This document shows, piece by piece, positions 46,901 to 59,047 of a DNA stretch of 64,000 bases. Made by a program: the position numbers and the translations under genes. The notes under the pieces are model-generated. The model saw only the letters and a program-made list of their open reading frames with translations. It made no database searches and was not told the DNA's origin. The stretch covers positions 62,001-126,000 of the forward strand of contig VWPU01003031.1 in NCBI GenBank assembly GCA_013398955.1, given 5' to 3'. Positions within the stretch are counted from its first letter, which is position 1; the number at the start of each line of letters is the position of its first letter. This stretch comes from Callaeas wilsoni. Lineage: Eukaryota; Chordata; Aves; Passeriformes; Callaeidae.

Positions 46901-47427
46901 AAAGAAGCCAGAAAAAAACCATCCTGAAATGCAATGATTAAACCTTGCTTTGATCCTCCTTCATGTCTTGTACTGCTCCTGTTCAAATCAGATGACATTT
47001 TCTAAAGGACTGAGGTCTGACCTCACCTTTTCCCCTTAGTAGTGTTTCTCTTTGTTTTTTTGCATTTTTCCTTTTTTTCCCTTTTCCCTTTTCCTTTTCC
47101 ATTTGCTTCTCTTCATATCTCAGCCTGAAGCAAGGTCACAATGAGAAGAGAAATTGTTTAGGAGCCAAATATCTGCCACCAGGTAAAAAGAGCTGTTTGT
47201 CTTTGGAGATGACAGATTGATGGAGTATAAGAAGAGTGCATAAGTCATGATGGTGATGAAAATAAACATGATAGAAATTAGAGAAAGAAAAAGACATTAT
47301 GAGTGCTGAAAGACAAAACAAATGTCCTACTCTAATCAAATGGTTTCATTATTTCAGGCTCTTGTAATGCACTTAAGTATTCATTCCTTCCTCTAGGATT
47401 GAAAATTAACTATAAGTATCAAGTGAC
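40938..47427. other. Long unrecognised AT-rich stretch
   Basis: These 6.5 kb hold no recognised gene, LTR or LINE. The longest open frames are 115 codons (44820-45167, plus) and 110 codons (42163-42495, plus), with no known domain, no adjacent splice sites I can support and no family resemblance. Short A- or T-rich runs occur near 41753-41790 and 42902-42915. Confidence 0.45.
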
Positions 47428-47429
47428 CA

Positions 47430-47610
47430 CATATTGGAACAGCTTGTCCAGAGAGGATGTAGAGTCTCCCTCCCTAAAGATATTCCAGAACTATCTGGAC
47501 ACAATGCTGTGCAATATGCTCTGGGATGACCCTGCTCGAGCAGGGAGGTTGGACCAGATCACTCCAAAGCATGTGGTCCCTTCCAACCTGGCCCATTCTA
47601 GGATTCCATG
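47430..47610 (+). mobile_element. CR1 LINE 3' end
   Basis: TTGGAACAGCTTGTCCAGAG, GAGTCTCCCTCCC, GATATTCCAGAACTATCTGGAC, GATGACCCTGCTCGAGCAGG and GGTTGGACCAGATCACTCC lead to CCCTTCCAACCTGGCCCATTC and a terminal GGATTCCATG. This follows a CR1 3' UTR of a different subfamily from the copies at 17991 and 36552. Confidence 0.87.
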
Positions 47611-50089
47611 TAAAGTAAACAAAAACTGTGATAATCTCCTGCTGTATTCATAGTGAAGATGTGACTCAAGGCAACAAACGTGTTACAGAAACACTTAAGA
47701 AATGAACCAAATCTCCACTTCCACAAATTGTCCATAACTTTTCTTTTTATGACTTTAAAAATAAAAACAAACAAACAAGAACAACAACAACAACAAAACA
47801 CCACAAAACCAAAGAAAACCCAAATAAAATTAAACTTCCTTGTGGTTTTTATTATTTTAAAATGTACACTTCAATTTATCTGCTTGATTTCAGTGTTTCA
47901 GCTCAGGAAACTGGTTTTAAGTGGTTTTCCTGAGATACCAAGAGTAGTCAGAAGTCTGGAAAACTTGACAAGTGTGGAAACATACAGACAATTTTAGTCA
48001 AAGGAACAGAAGGATGAGGGAAAGATGGAGACTTTTTCAGCCATTCTGAAGGCAATGTCACAGTCTGCATTATGGATAAGGGACAATTCCATTCAGCAGC
48101 TGAAAGAAGATGGAGCAAAAGTAACAGGAATGAGTTTTTAACAGTGAAGATATGGAAACATAGGCAAGGGTTGCCTGGAAATTTGTATTAAGAGTGTGGA
48201 CAGTGTATCATAGACAACAGAAAAGAAATTCCTCCCATCTCAAGGTGATTAAGTAGACTCTCAATGTCACTTTCACCCTGAATTTTAGGGTTATTTTTAT
48301 TATTTTTTTATTATTTTTACTTTTGTTATTTTTTATTGTTATGGTTATTATTTCAGTAGTTTCCATCATTGCCTCAAGACTTGTATATAGAGCTGAACGT
48401 ATTTAAGGCTCCTCTATCATACCAAAAGCAGTTCCATGTTAGAAAAATACATAAAATTTATACTAAACTATAGAAATGTCTTTTCAAAAAATTTGGACAT
48501 TCCATTCCCAGCGTCTAATGAAAGTGCATGTTGCAAGCATTGGCTTGAATATTTAAATCTGAATTTGTAGATTACTTGAAATACTCATCTCAGTACTGCA
48601 TTAACCACAAAATTATTGAAGCAGTTCAAAGTAATGAGGGAGGAATATATATATTCACTGTTATTATTGTTAATGATAAGCACCTTGATATATGTTGAAT
48701 ATGTATATTTGTGCAAGTGTCAAATCAAAAAGAATGGATGCATTTCTTAACTGACCCCAGAAAACCACTGTATAAAATTGGCAATGGATTTAAGACCAGG
48801 ATTCTGGATCTGAAGCAGTGAGAGTTTGAAGTCCAGATCAATGTCCAAATTCTTTTGAGTCCTCTCTAGTTAAAACATTCAGAAACATTTATTGTTGGAT
48901 TTATTGTGTGGCAGAAGCCATTTCCTTGAGAGAGAGATAATTATATTGCCTTACAAGGAAGTCCTTCCCTTCACCCAAGCCCAGCTTCTGAGGGGTCTCT
49001 TTCATATGCCCCCTCAGATGAAGAGTTAGCCACGTCCCTTACTGTGGTTTAAAAATCTTAAAAGAAATTGTGTAAACATTTTCCAGCCCCATGCAGCTGG
49101 AGCCCTGAAGCACTGAGCTACAAGCAGTGGTGGAGTGCTGTGCTGTGTTTTTGCAAGTACAAGACAGAAAATCTATGTAATTACCTCTGAAGCAGAAGAA
49201 GCTGTGCAGCCTGACAGAACAGCATGTGTAGGAAGCACTTTGTCAGGTCTCTGCTGACTAATTTCCCACTCTACACAGGATTTTTTTTTCCCCTTGTAGT
49301 CTTTCAGGATTAACCCTCTCTCTGCCCATATCTTCCCTGTCTATCCTGGTGTGAAAGTACAGAGGTGGATTCAGAGCAGAAATTGAGGCTGTTGGACCTA
49401 GTCCAGTGAGTGACTGCCATTTAAATAAGGGGCCATGAAGACAGCTCACTGAAAAGAGAGGAAGGAAAGGGTACACAATATCTGAAGGTGGGATTTGCTG
49501 CTTCAAACAATCCGTGCAGCTTTGTCTCTTCCATTGTGAGTTTTAGAATGAATGTGTTAAGGCAGTGCTTGCTCATGCAGAATTCAGCTCACCTTGAAAA
49601 CGAAAAAGTTTTCTGTGTCTCAGTCACTAAGTGACACTGGAAAATCTATACTGTAATTTCCAAATATTTAGGAACATAAGCAATAAAACTTGAACCAATC
49701 TTCTCAACTGCTTAATCCAGTTCTCTGCTATTGCAGATCATATTTTTTTGTTTTGTCCCTGAACATATGAAGTTCCATCTTCAAGTGCATTTCTGTACCA
49801 CTTTTTTTTTTTTTTTTTAATTACTTGAGAAACTGTATCCCCTAGTAGTTTTAAAACCTTTTCTCATTTCCTACCTGGAGGTACTTGCTGTTATGTATAC
49901 CCATTGCTCCTTTGTCTGTAAAAGTTTTGAATGTCACAAGTGAGAAAGTTGTTTTGTGTGAGTAATATGGTGGGGGACTCTATGGAAATAAAGAAGTAAA
50001 ACCATCCATCAACCATAGGTTAGCTTACTCCAAAGACTCTATATCGTCACTTAGTTTCCATTGGGACCCTGAGTTCAGAGCTGGATTCA
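47611..50089. other. Unrecognised sequence with a possible degraded CR1
   Basis: At about 48030-48195, words such as GATAAGGGACAATTCC, AACAGTGAAGATATGGAAAC and GGTTGCCTGGAAATT suggest a badly eroded CR1 3' UTR. An ACAA-rich patch lies near 47758-47800 and a T17 run at 49802-49818. No gene is supported. Confidence 0.4.
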
Positions 50090-50235
50090 TGGAATTTGAG
50101 GCTAGAAAAGGTCACTTTAATCTCCATTCTGACCTCCTGAAGAACACAGGCTGTAGATCACTCGCTAGGTCCTGAATGAACCCTGTGTCGTGTAATCACT
50201 TACTGAATTCAGTGACACTAAGCACAGCCTTTTTT
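50090..50235 (-). mobile_element. Ancient CR1 3' end
   Basis: GGAATTTGAGGCTAGAAAAGG, then TCCATTCTGACCTCCTGAAG and AACACAGGCTGTAG, match in order an old CR1-type 3' end found in turtles, crocodilians and birds, here on the minus strand. Divergence is high, so it is an early insertion. Confidence 0.6.
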
Positions 50236-50615
50236 CCTTTTATTCAGTCCAGTCTTTTCTCTTTCTGGGTTGTTTGTATTTTTTTCCCTGTCTAGCATTT
50301 GTCTAAAGACATTTTTCTATGTAATATGATTCCTTAAGATGTAGCCCTCCTTTTCAATTCCTACTGAATATCTGAGCCAGATCACATTCAAAATCAATTT
50401 TTTTTTCCCTGTGCAAAAATGTACTGTGTACCTTTTTCTCATACATTTATTTATTTATTTCTGAGGTTTGAGAAAAAGAATAACCTTAGAAGCTTGACTC
50501 AACTGGAGAAAGGATTGCATTGTGTTAATTCTTCTATGATTCATAGACACCTTTATTCAATATCATGACCCTGTCTGCTCTCAGTGACTCAACACCCTGA
50601 CTTGTGTCTAAAAGA
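50236..50615. other. Unrecognised T-rich sequence
   Basis: Short T runs and an ATTT repeat near 50442-50460. Nothing gene-like. Confidence 0.45.
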
Positions 50616-50875
50616 CTTCCTTCCTTCCTTCCTTCCGCCCCTTCCGCACCTTCCGCACCTTCCGCCCCTTCCGCACCTTCCGCACCTTCCGCCCCTTCCG
50701 CACCTTCCGCACCTTCCGCCCCTTCCGCACCTTCCGCACCTTCCGCCCCTTCCGCACCTTCCGCACCTTCCGCCCCTTCCGCACCTTCCGCACCTTCCGC
50801 CCCTTCCTTCCGCACCTTCCTTCCTTCCTTCCTTCCCTCCTTCCTTCCCCCTCCGTTTCTTTTTTCCCCTTCCCC
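50616..50875. repeat. Polypyrimidine minisatellite with 27-bp higher-order period
   Basis: A TTCC run (50616-50636) leads into 9-bp units that alternate one CGCCCCTTC with two CGCACCTTC. The 27-bp set recurs without change, with the CGCCCC variant's G at 50637, 50664, 50691, 50718, 50745, 50772 and 50799, then the array decays to TTCC/CCTT words. The plus strand is pyrimidine except for the G and A in the units. Because 27 is a multiple of three, several frames stay open (up to 130 codons, Pro-Ser-Ala or Ala-Glu-Gly repeats), but these are by-products of the repeat and not a gene. Confidence 0.97.
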
Positions 50876-52389
50876 CTCAACGGCAACAAGCAGATACTCG
50901 AAGCCAGTAATTTCAGCTCAAGAACATAAATACAATTTTCCCAACACTAAGCAAAACAAGATGTCCAATTTCCTGACTTTCACAGAATTTTGGTAAGTCC
51001 TGGAGGGAATACCAACTTGGTAAAAATATATGTCACAGAAAGAAACAAAGTTGGTATCTTTTGAAGAAACACAGATTTTGTTATGCTACCTGTAATCATA
51101 TTTAACCCTTTTTTTGTTTTGCTAGTGGCTATGCTGAAGTAATGAGATGTACTTGGCAGTTAGGTTATTTCAAACTTTAATTGTTGTGTGCTATTTTGAA
51201 ATACCTTAGGTAACAATTATATTTGGATTTTCTCAACAAAATCTGGTGTTTCTTATTACCAGTAGGGTATTCGTAAATCTTATTCTTGCTAAATGAACAC
51301 TTTGCAGCAAGAAATTTAACAAAGCATAAATGAAAATTAAATTTCAAAATTTTAGAGTGTTTAAATTTGTGGTGAGAGAAATGGGATGGTTTTAGGCAGT
51401 CCAGGAACACATACCACATTGGATTCATCATACAAACTCATTTCAAGAAAGGACCACCAGCAATATTAGATAACTTTCTTTAAATTTCACACTAGCTTGT
51501 GCCTCTCAATTCAGCTAAAGCTGTGTTTTGTTTCTGGGGACAGCAATAACAGACAAATTGAAAAGATGTGAGCAAATCTGATCAGAGGAAGAGGAAACAT
51601 CTCTGACTCATATCTGCAATGTGGACCTAATTCCCAAAGGAAATAAAGAATTTACAGTCATGTGTCTATGTCGGTGTATCTGCATCTGTATGTCTTTCTT
51701 TCTGCTTCTTTACAGTAGCATTGGAAATATTTTATACTGAATATACTGAAATAATATTTGCATTTTGGTTAAATTTAACAAAAGAGCAGTGCTCTGCTAT
51801 ATTTTATATGCATGATTTTTATTAGACCTCGAAAAAAATATCCATTTCAGGAAAGTTTAGAAATAAACATGAAATGACAAAAATTATCAGTCATAATTTG
51901 CACAAGATTAGATATTAGAGAACTTAATTTCAAGCAGAACAAACATAAGAAACGAGGTTTAATTTATTCTGCTATTCAGGGGACAGCTTGCTTTTCCCAA
52001 AGCCCAAAAAGACATAGAATATTATGATCTTGATGTGCTCTGTGCAGTTAGAAAGAAAGGTACAATTTCTTTATAGAGTTTGCCCTCTCAAGCTACATTA
52101 TTATTTTGCTTTAATCTCCTATTTTTCCTTTTAAAGTGGCTCCATAATTTTTGCTTTATTTTCTTAGCAAGAAAGCTAATCTGTGCCACCTCAGCCCCAA
52201 ATGGAGAGGATAACAAATCTGGAATCTGTGGTATTTGGAATTCATGGGACAGTTCAGCTGAAAACATCTTTTAACTTCTGTGTAATAACCATTGATGACA
52301 AATATATATATTACTCAGGAATAAAACCTCTTTCTTTGGGTCTGGTGTCTCGAATAATTTCTTATTTGGACTTCTTATGGAAAAATAAA
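50876..52389. other. Unrecognised AT-rich sequence
   Basis: No gene or repeat is recognised; all open frames are below 90 codons. Confidence 0.45.
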
Positions 52390-52995
52390 ATAGAATCATA
52401 GAATGATTTGGCTTGGAAGGGGACCTTGAAGATCACCTTGTTCTAACCCCACTGCTGTGGACAGGGACACCTTCCACTGGACCAGGTTGGTCAGACCCCC
52501 ACCCAGCCTGGCCTTGGACACTTCCAGGGATGGGGCAGCCACAGCTTCTCTGGGCAACCTGTGCCAGGGCCTCACCACGATCACAGTAAAGAAATTTTTC
52601 CCAAATTTTTGATGTGAATCTACTCCTTTTCAACTTAAACCCTGTCCCTCTCATCTCGTGACTACCTACACTTGTGCACAATTTTGCTCCATCTTGCCTA
52701 TAAAGTTCTCTTCAGGTACTGGAAGGCCACAATTAGGTAACCCTAAAGTCTTCTCTTTTCCGGGATAAACAATCCCAATTCTCTCAGTGTTTCCTCATGG
52801 CAGAGGTGCTCCATCCCTCTGATCATGTTGGCAGCCTCCCCTCTGGACTCATTCCAACAGGTCCATGTCCCTCCTGTGCTGGGACCCCAGAGCTGGATGC
52901 AGCACTGCAGGAGGGGTCTCACCAAAGGGAAGCAGAGGGGCAGAATCCCCTCCTTCATCCTGCAGGCCACATTTTGATGCAGCCACATTAACTGG
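52390..52995 (-). mobile_element. CR1 LINE 3' portion, about 600 bp
   Basis: On the plus strand the piece starts with the terminal repeat ATAGAATCATAGAATG and runs through TTGGAAGGGGACCTTG, CAGGGACACCTTCCACTGG, CTTCCAGGGATGGGGCAGCC, CTTCTCTGGGCAACCTGTGCC, a decayed UTR, and then CTCCATCCCTCTGATCATGTTGGC and CCAGAGCTGGATGCAGCACTGC, the antisense of the ORF2 end. The 106-codon minus frame at 52743-53063 is a mutated remnant of the ORF2 C-terminus. It is the longest and best preserved CR1 on the minus strand here. Confidence 0.92.
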
Positions 52996-54748
52996 TGTAT
53001 GACTATGGTTGAGAGAGTTATAGGGTTAGCTAAAACCTTTACATAAACTGTCAGTGCCACCACACCTCAGCAAGCATTTGTCTTCACAGAAGCCTGCATA
53101 TCAGCTACAAAAATCCACAGAATGTGTAGCCATTAATGAACCTGATGGCCAGCTTGAAGAGGGATAACATATAAGACACCTTACCTGAATATCACCCTAA
53201 ATTAGCAGTGGGATTCATAGACATCTACATCACAGAGATCTAAAAATGGGTGATGAGCCCCACTGTGGGTGTCCTGAACATGAATTAATTTCATGCTTCT
53301 TCGTGACAGAGTCATGGGAGGTTAGTAGGGAAAACAAAGGCACTTCAGCGTGTTCTAGTCCTATATGTCAACAAAAAAATTGGAAGATCAGTGGAGATCA
53401 TGGAGCTTGGTAAACTTTCCTTGGTCGCTAACTTCAAAGATGACTAATAGATATTTCTTTATCTGGAGCTGAATCCCACCCAAGTTTCCATATAGGAAAC
53501 TTCTTTTACAGCCATGGGTGTGCGTGGTCTTGTTGAACACTGCTCATATAACTCAGCCACATGGATGGTAGCATTAAAATCAGCTCCCCTCTGGAGCTCT
53601 GTAGCCATGACTTTGTATTTTTGTGCAAGAACTAATGAGCCCTGTTGAACATGGATGGAGAAACTCCTGTCTTCCCTCAAGCATTTATAACAGTAAATTT
53701 AACAGTGCAACAGCAGAGACCCCAAAATCTGCTTCTTCTATGCTATTACCTCGTACAGTTTCCAATAGTAATTTTCATCAGTTAATTTTCTCCCAAAAAA
53801 AACCTTTGCTTCTGTTCATTTACCTGCAAACTGTAAAGCCTCAACTTTGAATGTAGATTCTTTTTTTTTTTTATTCGAAACAAAGAGATTACTGGAAAAA
53901 AAAAAAAACAAGAAAATCATAAGGACTGGGGTTTGTTAGTTTCACATTTTTCTCAGAGCTTCGATTAAAATTTATAACCATGCTACCCTAAAGCCTCGGG
54001 TAAGATGGACATTTAGCTATAAACAGGTACTTCATGCAACAGTGATGCAGTGACAGCAAAGGGACAGGAAATTGGGTGTGCTCAATTAATTTTTAAAGTA
54101 TATAATTGGGACAAGGAACTTATTGTTAAATGCAGCCACTAAAGAGTAACTCGTACTTGCAAAACGGATGTAGGCTTTATACTTCCCTCTATTATCAAGG
54201 ACAGTTGCTAATTTTACTGAGGGGTTTTTATCAGTCTATAGCTTTTTTCTTCAGCTGCCTGCACTTTATTTATATGCTCTCTTTTTATCACTATATACAT
54301 TTCAGTATTTGTGTCTTTATTCTTTCCAGTAATGTCTGTCTTGGGCAGTGAACTTCCCAAAACGTGGCACTTTACCCTTGTCCTATGGATTGGACCTTTC
54401 CCTTTCCTCTAAAAACAACAGCTTTTTTCGAAAAGCAAAGAGAATTCTGTGCCAGCAGTCCTGGCTCATCCTCTTTTCAGCAAGAAGAGAGGTCAGTTTT
54501 TTGAAAATCAGTTTTATTGTCTTCACTTAGAGGGCCTCGATTTCTGTCTTCTACATCAAGGATCACTAGTCATTTTTCTATACCACGGAATAAAATCCTG
54601 TTTATTGATAACAGATTAATGGGGTTCAAGGAAACCTCTGGACTGTGATGTGCTTTCAGAGATATTGACAAATATTTGAAGTTTGAAAGTCTCAAATTCA
54701 TGATAACATATTTAATTTGAATAAGAGCAAAAAAGTTTAAAAAATAAC
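52996..54748. other. Unrecognised sequence
   Basis: A T run near 53862-53873 and an A run near 53896-53908 are present. No gene is supported. Confidence 0.45.
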
Positions 54749-55400
54749 TGTGGCAGTTCGGACACAAATTTAAAAGGAAACAACCAGAAAATGGTGTGTC
54801 TCTCTCTCCCACCTGCCAGGCAAGCAGGCCCTGGCAGCCCCTCCCACCACGGGTTCAGAAAAATAATTTCTCAAATGAAAGTGAAAAAACCACTGTTTAT
54901 TAAAGAAACAGAGTCCCCCGCAGGCACGGGGCAGAAAAGGATATTGAAATCCCCTTCTCCCTTTCCCTCCCCTGGAGGAGGCTGGTGGATTTTATGTAGT
55001 CTCTTCTGTCTGTAAAACTGAGCTGATCCCATATTCCTACACCGGGCAGAGTCTGGAGTCCCCCTTGGAGTCCTGCAAAGTGTTCCAGAGATGATAAGCT
55101 GGTCGTGGACAAAGAAGCAAGCCAAAAAGAGTCCAAAAAGGAACAGAAGCAGCTGAGGTAGGTCACAGTCCCTTTCAGCTGAAAGCTGAAGAGCTAGAGA
55201 GAAAAAAAATCCTCTGCCCTCCTAACTGGCAATCCAGAGAAGAAATATGTAAACATCTCACTGCAAGGTCAAGCGAGCTGCTTCGAAGAGTTCTCCCAGG
55301 TTCTCTCTCCCTTTGCAGTTTAAAGGTACAAACTACATTCCTATTATAGATCAAGCAGGTGATGGGGAATACTGTATTGTCATAGAATCACCCCAAGACA
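54749..55400 (-). mobile_element. Solo LTR, family C, copy 2, minus strand
   Basis: This 652-bp segment matches 38813-39455 along its length: TGTGGCAGTTCGGACA at the left, GCCTGCCAGGCAAGCAGGCCC-type segment, AATAAA on the minus strand (54901 to 54896), AAGCAAGCCAAAAAGAGTCC, CTTCGAAGAGTTCTC, and the shared right end ATAGAATCACCCCAAGACA. The target duplication is imperfect (ATAAC on the left versus ATAGC one base beyond the right end). More substitutions than copy 1 suggest an older insertion. Confidence 0.87.
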
Positions 55401-55618
55401 GATAGCTCATTCATCAGCTTTGGGGTTAAAGTTCAGGTGATGTGAATTAGCGTTGTGTTGCTTATCAGACAAGAATTCAGGGCTTGATCTATTAAACATA
55501 ACTTGAAAGTTTCTATCCAAACAGATGCATTTCTGGTGTTTGGTTCACTCTGATTTTGATCAAGTAGGAAATATTATTTGTTGGTTTTGGTTTGTTTTGT
55601 TTTGAATCAAAACCAGAA
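55401..55618. other. Spacer between LTR C and LTR B
   Basis: 218 bases with no recognised feature apart from a short GGTTTTG-type patch near 55580-55604. Confidence 0.5.
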
Positions 55619-56729
55619 AGTAGTGGGTTGACCCTGGCTGGATGCCAGACACTCACCAAAGCTGCTCTCTCAATCCCCTTCACATCTGGACAGGGGAAAG
55701 AAAATATAAAAAAAGGTTCACGACTTGAGATAGGGACAGGGAGAAAGTTCTCATCGAATACCATCACATGCCAAATGGACTCAACTTGAGTGTATGAATT
55801 GAATTTATTACCAACAAAATAAGAGCAAATAATGAGAAACAAAATAAATCTTATAAACATCTTCCTCCACCCCCCTGCTCTTTTCCAGGCTCTATCTCCT
55901 CCCCCCCAGCACCACAGGGAGATGGGAATGGGGGTTATGGTGAGTTTCTCACAGTTGTTCCTGCTGCTGCTCAGGGAGAGGAGGAGTCATTCCCCTGCTT
56001 CAATGAGGGGTCCCTCTCACAGTAGACAGTACTGCCTTAACTGCTCTGAATCATGAACTGACATGAATCTATCCTGTGGCTACAATTCTCCACAAACTGC
56101 TCCAGCGTGGCTCACTCTTCCATGGCTGAAGTCCTTCAAGAACAGTCTGCTCCAGTGTGGGTCTCCCACAGGGCCACAAATTCTAGCAGCAAACCTACTT
56201 CAGCCTGGGCTCCTCTCTCTGCAAGTCCACAGGTGCTGCCAGGATCCTGCTCCAGCACAGAAATACTGTGCAGTCACAGCCTCCTTTGGGCATCCCCCTG
56301 CTCCAGCCTGGGCTCCTGCAGGGGCTGCAGGTGGATCTCTGCTCCCCCGTGCCCTCGCTGGTCTGCAGGGGCACAGCTGCCTCACCATGGGCTGTGCCAG
56401 GGGCTGCAGGGGAATCTGAGCTCCAGAGCCTGGAGCAGCTCCTGTCCTTCCCTCTGCACTGCCCTGGGTGTCTGCAGGGCTCTTCCTCGCACACGTTCTC
56501 ACTCCACTCTTTTCCAGTCACAAACACCTCTGCAAAATATCTTTTTTTTCCTTCTTAAGTATGTTATCACAAAGCCATTGCTATCATTCTTGACTGGCTT
56601 GGTTTTGGCTGGGGTCCATCCTGGAGCTGTCTGGCACTGGCTCTGCTGGACATAGGGGCAGCAGCTTCTCACAGAAGCCACCTCTTAGCCCCCGTGCTAC
56701 CAAAACTTGACCATAAAACCCAATATACA
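55619..56729 (-). mobile_element. Solo LTR, family B, copy 3, minus strand
   Basis: The 1111-bp copy lies in the same orientation as 29693-30775 and shares its landmarks: GGGTTGACCCTGGCTGGATGCC at the left, TTTATTACCAACAAAAT (AATAAA on the minus strand, 55809 to 55804), repeated CTGCTCCAG-type words from 56097 to 56320, TCTTAAGTATGTTATCAC and GCTACCAAAAC, ending near AACCCAATATACA. The outer left terminus is mutated (AGTAGTGG in place of TGTCGTGG) and no clear target duplication remains. A 182-codon plus frame (56107-56655) is antisense to the LTR and spurious. Confidence 0.85.
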
Positions 56730-58890
56730 GAGACATAATTTAAAAACTAGAATGGAAGCTGAGGGCGATGGGGGCACCAAAAATTCTAAAAAAATCTGAC
56801 AGGAAAACTATTGAAAAAATGCATCAAAATGGACTAATGTTGGTAAACATTTTATCTTTGCTCACTCATAAATATGTAATTTTGATTCTTGTGAGAAGAA
56901 TATTTTAGCTGGTTAGGTTTATTATTTACCTTCATAGGTGTTGTTTTCATTGGATAGGACTCCTAAGCTCTTCCAGTTTACAAAGGTTTTGTGTGACCTC
57001 TTCTTTTTACATTTTCATTTTATTTTCCTTGCTACTTTTGTGTCTCGTTATTACAGATAAGTAACGTGCTCTTGCTTCCAGTGCTGTGGAAGGTGAAATT
57101 CTCTGTCTCCCATTTTCACCCACATATGTTTATCACAGGCCATGCTCTTTTGCAGTCAGTTTTTCTGTTAATATTTTTTTATAGCATTTTAATAATTTCA
57201 TAATACAACCTCCCCAGTGTATACAACACTATTTTCTTGTTCATGCAGAATTTAAGGTACCGGCTTAATCTCACACAAATAGTTTCCTCAGAGTTAGAAA
57301 TTTAAGTTTTGGCTGGTATAATGACTATCTCTAATTTTAGGAATAAAAGATAAGCACTTCCAAGGGCTTCTCACTGCATCCTATAAGCTGTTCTGAAGGT
57401 GTGCAGGATGATGACCTCCTAGAATGATCTCTCGCCTTACTGGGTAAAGACAATTATACTTCTGACATGGGCAGCTCACTTAGATGTAGCATCAGATAAC
57501 TGAGAATGAAGTTAGACATCTAAACTTTGATATCTGCTTTCACATGCCAACTTCCTCAGCAGTGTTAGGAAGAAATTTGCTCCTGTTTGCAGGCTGGCAG
57601 CATAGGGAAGAATTTCAGACCAATTAGCAAGATCATAACCCCGCATAAAGAGGCAGAAGAGGCAGGCCTGAGTCTGGGACAACAGATCTGCTGTGCCAAG
57701 TCCGTCTCTGCACGCTTTTCCATGGCACAGTCCATGCCAAAGGGAGGGGTTGAGGCACTGGCACTGCACAATATCACTTTCAGTTATTGGTGGGGTGTTT
57801 TCTTCTTTCTTCCTATTAGTGTCCTCCACTCTTAAGCCTGAAGGGCCAGAGTATAAAAATACTGAGATTATCCAAGTCACTCCATTCTCTTTGCTTGTAA
57901 GACTAAATGGTTTTGCTTCCACCACAACTTGAATATACAAAACAGCACAGAAATATGTGAAAGAAAAGTGCAAAGTTAAAGCATTGGCACAATAGAATTA
58001 ATCTCATTAACCAAGGGGAGGTGAAGAGGGGTTTTGGTAGGTTTTTTTTTTTTCATATCCCCTCTTAATAAATTTCTGCTCCAATAGCTAGGTAGAAATG
58101 CATGTATAAGTGTTGGAAGAGATTACTATTCAGCTGTAAAAGGAAATCATACTGCACGTTCTGTAGGCTTGTCATTTTTAAAGCTGAATAGAAAGACTAA
58201 AAGCCCAGTTTAATTCTCATTTACTTTGATTCAAATACAGAGGGATTCTATTGTATCCAAACACTGATGGGCATGAAAATATATCGGCTTTTCTTGTATT
58301 GCTGAAGTGGGAATCATATCTGAGAAAAAGCTCCTGCAACCATGTGTACTTTCTCATCATATTTCCTTTGTCCTCTTGTTAAGATTTTAAGAGGAAGAGT
58401 TCCCTATCTATAATATCTAGCAAAGTACTTAGGGCACAGATTGATTAGAGAGAAGAAACAAATATTGATTACTTGCATGATTATTCTGCTCAGACTGGAA
58501 TTCAGAAAATATGTATTTTTTCAACACCAAATTTTTGTCAGAAAAGTAACTCACTAAAGATTGTTTTACAGAGAGAACAATTCAAGTTATTTTTAAATAA
58601 ATAATTTTGTTTAATTATGAATTATTATTCTTTTCAGAAGAAATTGATTTCTTTCTTGAGATGCTTTTCTCAAGGCTTGTTGGAAGAAATGGAACAGAAA
58701 TTGCAAGAAGAATGTATTTCAACATATTTTCTAGAATGAAACCTACAGTATTTTCATGTAAGCATATTACATTGTTTAGGAGTAAGTGTGACTGTATCAT
58801 TTACTAAATATAAAAAGGGGTAAAAAAAGCTTTTAAAATAACTGTCAGAAAAGCTCCTTCAGTTGACTTGGTGATTTTTTTCCCCATGCC
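56730..58890. other. Unrecognised AT-rich sequence
   Basis: No gene is supported. A 153-codon minus frame (57512-57973) overlaps plus-strand frames of 82 and 79 codons, and I recognise no domain in any of them. Confidence 0.4.
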
Positions 58891-59047
58891 TTTTTTTTTC
58901 TTTTTCTTTTTCTTTTTCTTTTTCTTTTTCTTTTTCTTTTTCTTTTTCTTTTTCTTTTTCTTTTTCTTTTCCTTTTCCTTTTTCTTTTCCTTTTCCTTTT
59001 CCTTTTCCTTTTCCTTCTCCTTCTCCTTCTCCTTCTTTTTTTCCTTC
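58891..59047. repeat. CT-rich hexamer array with a composition gradient
   Basis: A T run passes into CTTTTT hexamers (about 58900-58970), then CCTTTT hexamers (to about 59014), then CTTCTC-type units (to about 59034). It is a pure pyrimidine tract of about 150 bp; open frames in it are low-complexity artefacts. Confidence 0.95.

Noticed and set aside
50604..50996. 130-codon frame encoding Pro-Ser-Ala repeats, with Ala-Glu-Gly repeats on the other strand
   Set aside because: It is produced by a tandem repeat whose 27-bp period is a multiple of three, so several frames are open at once.
56107..56655. 182-codon plus-strand open frame
   Set aside because: It is antisense to LTR B copy 3 and overlaps other open frames there; it follows from composition and the repeated CTGCTCCAG words.
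57512..57973. 153-codon minus frame
   Set aside because: It overlaps opposite-strand frames and shows no recognisable domain or gene structure.
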